Below, piece after piece: positions 5,744 through 9,022 of a stretch of 9,022 nt of DNA (its first letter is position 1; every line of letters begins with the position of its first letter). Position numbers and translations under genes: made by a program. This stretch comes from Bacilli bacterium (GTDB lineage Bacteria > Bacillota_I > Bacilli_A > RFN20 > CAG-826): assembly GCA_024698065.1 (NCBI GenBank), contig JAILRR010000045.1, forward strand, positions 1 through 9,022. The letters run 5' to 3'. The notes below the pieces were generated by a model, which saw only the letters and a list, made by a program, of their open reading frames with translations, did no database searches and had not been told where the DNA came from.

Positions 5744-6535
5744 TTAGTTCTTTTTCGCTTCCATGAGGTTCTTAAGAAGAGCAAGCCTCGTAAGAAGTCC
5801 GACTCCTCCAGGAACAGGTGTTTGCTTAGCGATTGGAAGGTTTGGCTCAGCATCGCCATGGAGATGGCCATCTTCGCCTTTGTTGATGCCAACATCGACT
5901 AACCAAGCGGTTGGTTTAAGCTCATAGGTATGATCGACGAAAGCTTGTTTACCAATAGCGACCACAATGAGGTCAGCGTTCTTAAGATACATACGCCTAT
6001 CCTCTTCTTTCGTCTTCGAATGAAGGACGGTGACGTTGCAGTTCTTGTTAAGGAGAAGTCTCGCCATCGGTTTGCCAACGATCTCGCTTCTTCCTAAAAC
6101 GACCGCGTTTTTGCCAGTGAAATCAAATCCGTCGGCAGAAAGGTAATCAACGATTCCTTTAGGTGTACAGCAAATGTATTTGGAACCAAGGACGAATCCA
6201 TCAACATCTTTCTCTGGGGAGATGGTTTCGTTGATGTGTTTCTCACTGATGTGCTTTGGGACAGGAAGCTGAACGAGGATGCCGGTAATTGAAGAATCGG
6301 CGTTTTGCTTTCTGATAAGGGAGAGGACTTCTTCTTCCGTAACATCTTCCTCGAATTGGGTTTGGATGGCGGTGATGCCAACTTCCGCGGAGTCTTTCTT
6401 CTTTCCGCGTACATAGGACTCACTGGCTGGGTTATGACCAACCGTGATGATCGAGAGAACAGGCGCCTCAGACATGGAGGCAACTTCAGCTTTGATTCTT
6501 TCCTTTTCTTGAAGGACGTATTCTTTGATTTCCAT
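5744..6535 (-). CDS. folD: Methylenetetrahydrofolate dehydrogenase/cyclohydrolase
   Basis: FolD is the cytoplasmic bifunctional enzyme that oxidises 5,10-methylene-THF with NADP and hydrolyses the methenyl product to 10-formyl-THF, supplying one-carbon units. The 263 residues show SYVRGKKKDSAEVGI with the catalytic Tyr41 and Lys45, GILVQLPVPKHI with Gln89, and PEKDVDGF with the folate-site aspartates. They also show VVLGRSEIVGKPMARLLL (nucleotide site) and TPVPGGVGLLT near the C-terminus. I chose ATG 6533-6535 (MEIKEYV), with AAGG six bases upstream. The longer frame from 6595 would run through the upstream terminator and add 20 residues unlike FolD. The protein is slightly short at the N-terminus: the usual DGK-containing first strand is missing. 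It shares the strand of secG but is separated from it by a terminator, so it needs its own promoter, which I could not define. Confidence 0.93.
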   Translation of the reverse strand: MEIKEYVLQEKERIKAEVASMSEAPVLSIITVGHNPASESYVRGKKKDSAEVGITAIQTQFEEDVTEEEVLSLIRKQNADSSITGILVQLPVPKHISEKHINETISPEKDVDGFVLGSKYICCTPKGIVDYLSADGFDFTGKNAVVLGRSEIVGKPMARLLLNKNCNVTVLHSKTKEEDRRMYLKNADLIVVAIGKQAFVDHTYELKPTAWLVDVGINKGEDGHLHGDAEPNLPIAKQTPVPGGVGLLTRLALLKNLMEAKKN

Positions 6536-6574
6536 AGTTAACCTTAACATATCACCTAGAGGTTTTAATTTCAT

Positions 6575-6602
6575 TAAAAAAGGCCAGAATGTCATCTGGC
6601 CT
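6575..6602 (-). terminator. Intrinsic terminator of secG
   Basis: On the minus strand AGGCCAGA and TCTGGCCT form a perfect 8-bp stem with a 6-base loop, followed directly by a T6 run. It lies 20 bases after the secG stop and about 40 bases before the folD start, so secG and folD are probably separate transcripts. Confidence 0.9.
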
Positions 6603-6621
6603 ATCGATTATTCTTTCTCGA

Positions 6622-6921
6622 TTATCTAAGGGTTCTTAAGACCATCGCAAGTTCCGATGCGGTTGTGGCATTGTCGCCCGAACCTTTGTCGGCCGTATTA
6701 AGAATCATGATGAGAAGAGCAAGGAAGAGGAAGAGAACGGCGAATCCGAAGGTAAGCCAGCTGACGACTTTCTCGGAACCACGTTCCTTGGTCTTGACGA
6801 AAACGTTGAGTCCACCGCCGGTGATAGCGCCAGAAGCACCTTCTGACTTACCGCCTTGGAGCAAGCTCAAAATGATCAATATAAGAGCGACGATGATAAA
6901 TAAGATGTCATACCACTTCAT
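6622..6921 (-). CDS. secG: Preprotein translocase subunit SecG
   Basis: SecG is the small accessory subunit of the SecYEG protein-conducting channel in the cytoplasmic membrane. The 99 residues hold two membrane helices (about 4-22 and 54-76). They flank the conserved loop LLQGGKSEGASGAITGGGLNVFVKTKERG, in which the QGGK and GGG elements are diagnostic. A short hydrophilic tail (77-99) extends slightly beyond many homologues. The ATG at 6919-6921 is the only sensible start because it begins the first helix. However, the nearest Shine-Dalgarno-like GGAG is 12 bases away, which is unusually far. The gene has its own promoter (6964-6991) and terminator (6575-6602) and appears monocistronic, although read-through from uvrB is possible. 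Confidence 0.93.
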   Translation of the reverse strand: MKWYDILFIIVALILIILSLLQGGKSEGASGAITGGGLNVFVKTKERGSEKVVSWLTFGFAVLFLFLALLIMILNTADKGSGDNATTASELAMVLRTLR

Positions 6922-6963
6922 ATTACGAATAATCTCCGAACGCTGAATGCGCTAGATAACTTT

Positions 6964-6991
6964 AGTATAGTTAAACCTTTTTCGCAATCAA
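6964..6991 (-). promoter_or_regulatory. Promoter of secG
   Basis: On the minus strand a -35 box TTGATT (6986-6991) and a -10 box TATACT (6964-6969) are separated by 16 bases. The start would fall near 6957, giving a leader of about 36 bases before secG. Both boxes are close to the sigma-A consensus. Confidence 0.6.
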
Positions 6992-6996
6992 AGATT

Positions 6997-7011
6997 CACT
7001 ATACAATAGTG
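6997..7011 (-). repeat. Short hairpin after uvrB
   Basis: CACTAT and ATAGTG form a 6-bp stem with a 3-base loop, seven bases after the uvrB stop. No U-run follows on the minus strand, so it is at best a weak or factor-dependent 3' end. It lies just before the secG -35 box. Confidence 0.3.
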
Positions 7012-7017
7012 CTCTCT

Positions 7018-9009
7018 TTACTTTCCGAGATTGGCTTTTGTCTCAAGAATGATGTCACGAATCTCCGCCGCTCTCTCGAAATCGTAATTCTTTGCGGCCT
7101 CTTTCATGGCTTTCTCAAGTGACTTGAGACGCTTCTCAATCTCGCTTCTCGACATCTTTCCAGCCATCTTGGAAATATCCTCTTCCTCTTTGTCGTTATT
7201 GCTAAGAGGAGGTCTAATCTCTTTGATGATGGTCGTTGGGATGATGCCGTATTCGTCGTTATAGGCTTTTTGGATGCTTCTACGGCGATTCGTCTCATCG
7301 ATGCACTCCTTCATCGAACGGGTGATCGTGTCCGCATACATGATGACTTTGCCATGTGCGTTTCTAGCCGCACGTCCTGTGATCTGAATGAGGGAAGTCG
7401 TTGAACGAAGGAAGCCTTCTTTGTCCGCATCAAGGATGCAGATAAGCGAGACTTCAGGAATATCCAAACCTTCTCTAAGAAGGTTGATGCCGACAAGGAC
7501 ATCGTATTTGCCTTTTCTTAGCTGGTAGATGATCTCAGTTCTTTCTAGGGTCTTTGTCTCGTTTTGGAGATATGTGACTTTGATGCCTTCGTTCTTGAGA
7601 TAGGCAGTGAGATCTTCCGCCATCTTAATGGTGAGGGTGACGATCATGACCCTCTCCTTCTTCTCAATGCGGTCTTTGATCTCCGCCATGATGTCATCAA
7701 TCTGGCCAAGAGGTTTCCTGACTTCGATCTCTGGATCAAGAAGCCCAGTTGGGCGGATGATTTGCTCTGCGACTTCGTGGCCACAGAGATTGAGTTCATA
7801 TTCGCCTGGGGTCGCAGATGTGCACACCACCGCATCAGGCATGAGCCCCTCAAACTCAGCAAAATTGAGAGGGCGGTTATCCAAAGCACTTGGTAGACGG
7901 AATCCATATTCGACAAGCGTTTCTTTTCTTGACCTGTCTCCGTTATACATGCCTTTGACTTGTGGGAAGCTGACATGGGACTCATCGACCATAAGGAGAT
8001 AATCCTTTGGGAAATAGTCCATAAGGCAGAATGGCCTTTGGCCAGGTTTACGTTTATCGATGTGACGGGAATAGTTCTCAATACCAGGGCAACGACCGAA
8101 TTCCTTAAGGGATTCCATGTCTTGTCTTGTTCTCATTTCAAGGCGTTCTGCTTCGAGGAGCTTTCCTTCGGAACGGAAATACTTGAGGCGTTCTTCAAGC
8201 TCTTCGGAGATGGTGACGCAGGCCTCTTCGATTCGTTTTCTCGTTGAAGCATGGTCATAGGCTGGGTAAATAGGGAAGGTAAGATAACTCTTATGGACTT
8301 CTCCGCTCAATTTGTCGACTTCGCAGATCTTCTCAACGTCATCACCAAAGCAGTCGATGCGGATATAGTAATCGGATGTGTACATTGGGCAGATATCGAT
8401 GATGTCGCCATGGACTCTGAAATTGCCTGGGGCCAAATCGAAATTGTTCCTGCTATATTGGGCTTCAACGAGTTTGTCGAAGAAACGTTTTCTGTCTAAG
8501 GTCTCACCAACGCGGACTTCGAAAACAAGACCACGGTATTCCTCTGGGTCGGTTAAACCATATATAGCGGCAACCGAAGCGACGACAATCGTGTCACGAC
8601 GTTCGATGATGGAGTTAACCGCGCTTGTCCTCATCATCTCAATCTCATCGTTCATCATCGCGTCTTTGGCGATGTAGGTGTCGGTCTTTGGGATGTACGC
8701 TTCTGGTTGATAGAAGTCGAAGTTCGAAACGAAATACTCAACCCTGTTATGAGGGAAGAGCTCTTTGAATTCGCCATAGAGCTGCGAGGCCAAGGTTTTG
8801 TTATGGACAAGGACCAATGTTGGTCTATTCAAGGCAGCGATGATATTCGCGTCAGTGAAGGTCTTGCCAGTGCCAGTCGCACCTAAAACGACCTGGACTT
8901 TTTTGCCTTCTTCAACGCCTTTTAAAATCTTGGCTATAGCTGCAGGCTGATCGCCCGTAGGTTTGTATGGGGAGACTAGTTCAAAGCGATGGGTCTCATC
9001 TGCCGCCAT
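7018..9009 (-). CDS. uvrB: UvrABC excision nuclease subunit B
   Basis: UvrB is the damage-verifying helicase of nucleotide excision repair. It receives DNA from UvrA and recruits UvrC for incision. The 663 residues are full length. Walker A is GATGTGKT (43-50). The beta-hairpin that clamps DNA lies around FYQPEAYIPKTDTYI (99-113). DESH (342-345) is helicase motif II and TSAT (397-400) motif III. NLLREGLDIPEVSL (509-522) and QITGRAARN (542-550) form the last motifs, and a UVR domain for UvrC contact occupies about 620-657. The start codon follows GAGG at 9019-9022, nine bases away. Several motif positions differ from the commonest form: QITGRAAR where QTIGRAAR is usual, YLQNETKTLER where YLHSD/E is usual, and TLTIKMAEDLT. 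The promoter lies beyond the right edge. Confidence 0.96.
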   Translation of the reverse strand: MAADETHRFELVSPYKPTGDQPAAIAKILKGVEEGKKVQVVLGATGTGKTFTDANIIAALNRPTLVLVHNKTLASQLYGEFKELFPHNRVEYFVSNFDFYQPEAYIPKTDTYIAKDAMMNDEIEMMRTSAVNSIIERRDTIVVASVAAIYGLTDPEEYRGLVFEVRVGETLDRKRFFDKLVEAQYSRNNFDLAPGNFRVHGDIIDICPMYTSDYYIRIDCFGDDVEKICEVDKLSGEVHKSYLTFPIYPAYDHASTRKRIEEACVTISEELEERLKYFRSEGKLLEAERLEMRTRQDMESLKEFGRCPGIENYSRHIDKRKPGQRPFCLMDYFPKDYLLMVDESHVSFPQVKGMYNGDRSRKETLVEYGFRLPSALDNRPLNFAEFEGLMPDAVVCTSATPGEYELNLCGHEVAEQIIRPTGLLDPEIEVRKPLGQIDDIMAEIKDRIEKKERVMIVTLTIKMAEDLTAYLKNEGIKVTYLQNETKTLERTEIIYQLRKGKYDVLVGINLLREGLDIPEVSLICILDADKEGFLRSTTSLIQITGRAARNAHGKVIMYADTITRSMKECIDETNRRRSIQKAYNDEYGIIPTTIIKEIRPPLSNNDKEEEDISKMAGKMSRSEIEKRLKSLEKAMKEAAKNYDFERAAEIRDIILETKANLGK

Positions 9010-9022
9010 CGTTCGGTACCTC

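Noticed and set aside
6536..6595. A longer FolD starting at 6595
   Set aside because: It would start inside the secG terminator hairpin, and its 20 extra residues are unlike FolD.

Overview
The window looks like chromosome from a low-to-moderate GC, Gram-positive-type bacterium of the Bacillota. The evidence is the single-membrane gene content (SecG, and an RsgI-like membrane anti-sigma candidate), AAGGAGGA-type ribosome binding sites, many U-tailed intrinsic terminators, and the UvrX/YolD pair that is typical of this phylum. TGA is used as a stop codon and tryptophan is TGG, so this is not a Mycoplasma-type code. Several UvrB motif variants recall UvrBs of the Mollicutes/Erysipelotrichia side of the Bacilli, but that placement is an inference from memory. 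No rRNA, tRNA, CRISPR array, insertion sequence or phage gene was seen.

Layout. Positions 1-568 (minus strand) hold an iron(II) uptake operon in the order short FeoA, second FeoA, and the start of FeoB, which runs off the left edge. Its promoter (641-669) is followed by a cluster of TTAG/CTAA palindromes (580-642) that looks like a metal-responsive operator. Positions 670-1033 carry no gene but contain a long-loop inverted repeat. Positions 1034-2586 (plus) are a translationally coupled pair: a Y-family lesion-bypass polymerase of the UvrX type and a YolD-like partner, closed by a double hairpin. Positions 2737-4843 (plus) are an ECF sigma factor overlapping a 522-residue single-pass membrane protein. 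That protein has three short cytoplasmic repeats, an RsgI-like extracytoplasmic domain and a Trp/Gly-rich C-terminus. A terminator follows, then a separately transcribed six-helix membrane protein (4926-5687).

A strong bidirectional terminator (5700-5738) separates these plus-strand genes from a minus-strand housekeeping block: uvrB (7018-9009), secG (6622-6921, with its own promoter and terminator) and folD (5744-6535).

How they work together: the two FeoA proteins and FeoB import ferrous iron under probable metalloregulator control. UvrX/YolD and UvrB are the damage-tolerance and excision-repair genes, but they are not linked in one operon. The least ordinary part is the sigma factor/membrane protein module. 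It pairs an ECF-type sigma with a membrane partner whose outer domain resembles that of anti-SigI factors (RsgI), with a changed residue where the self-cleavage Asn-Pro would be. It is the best candidate here for a poorly described signalling system.
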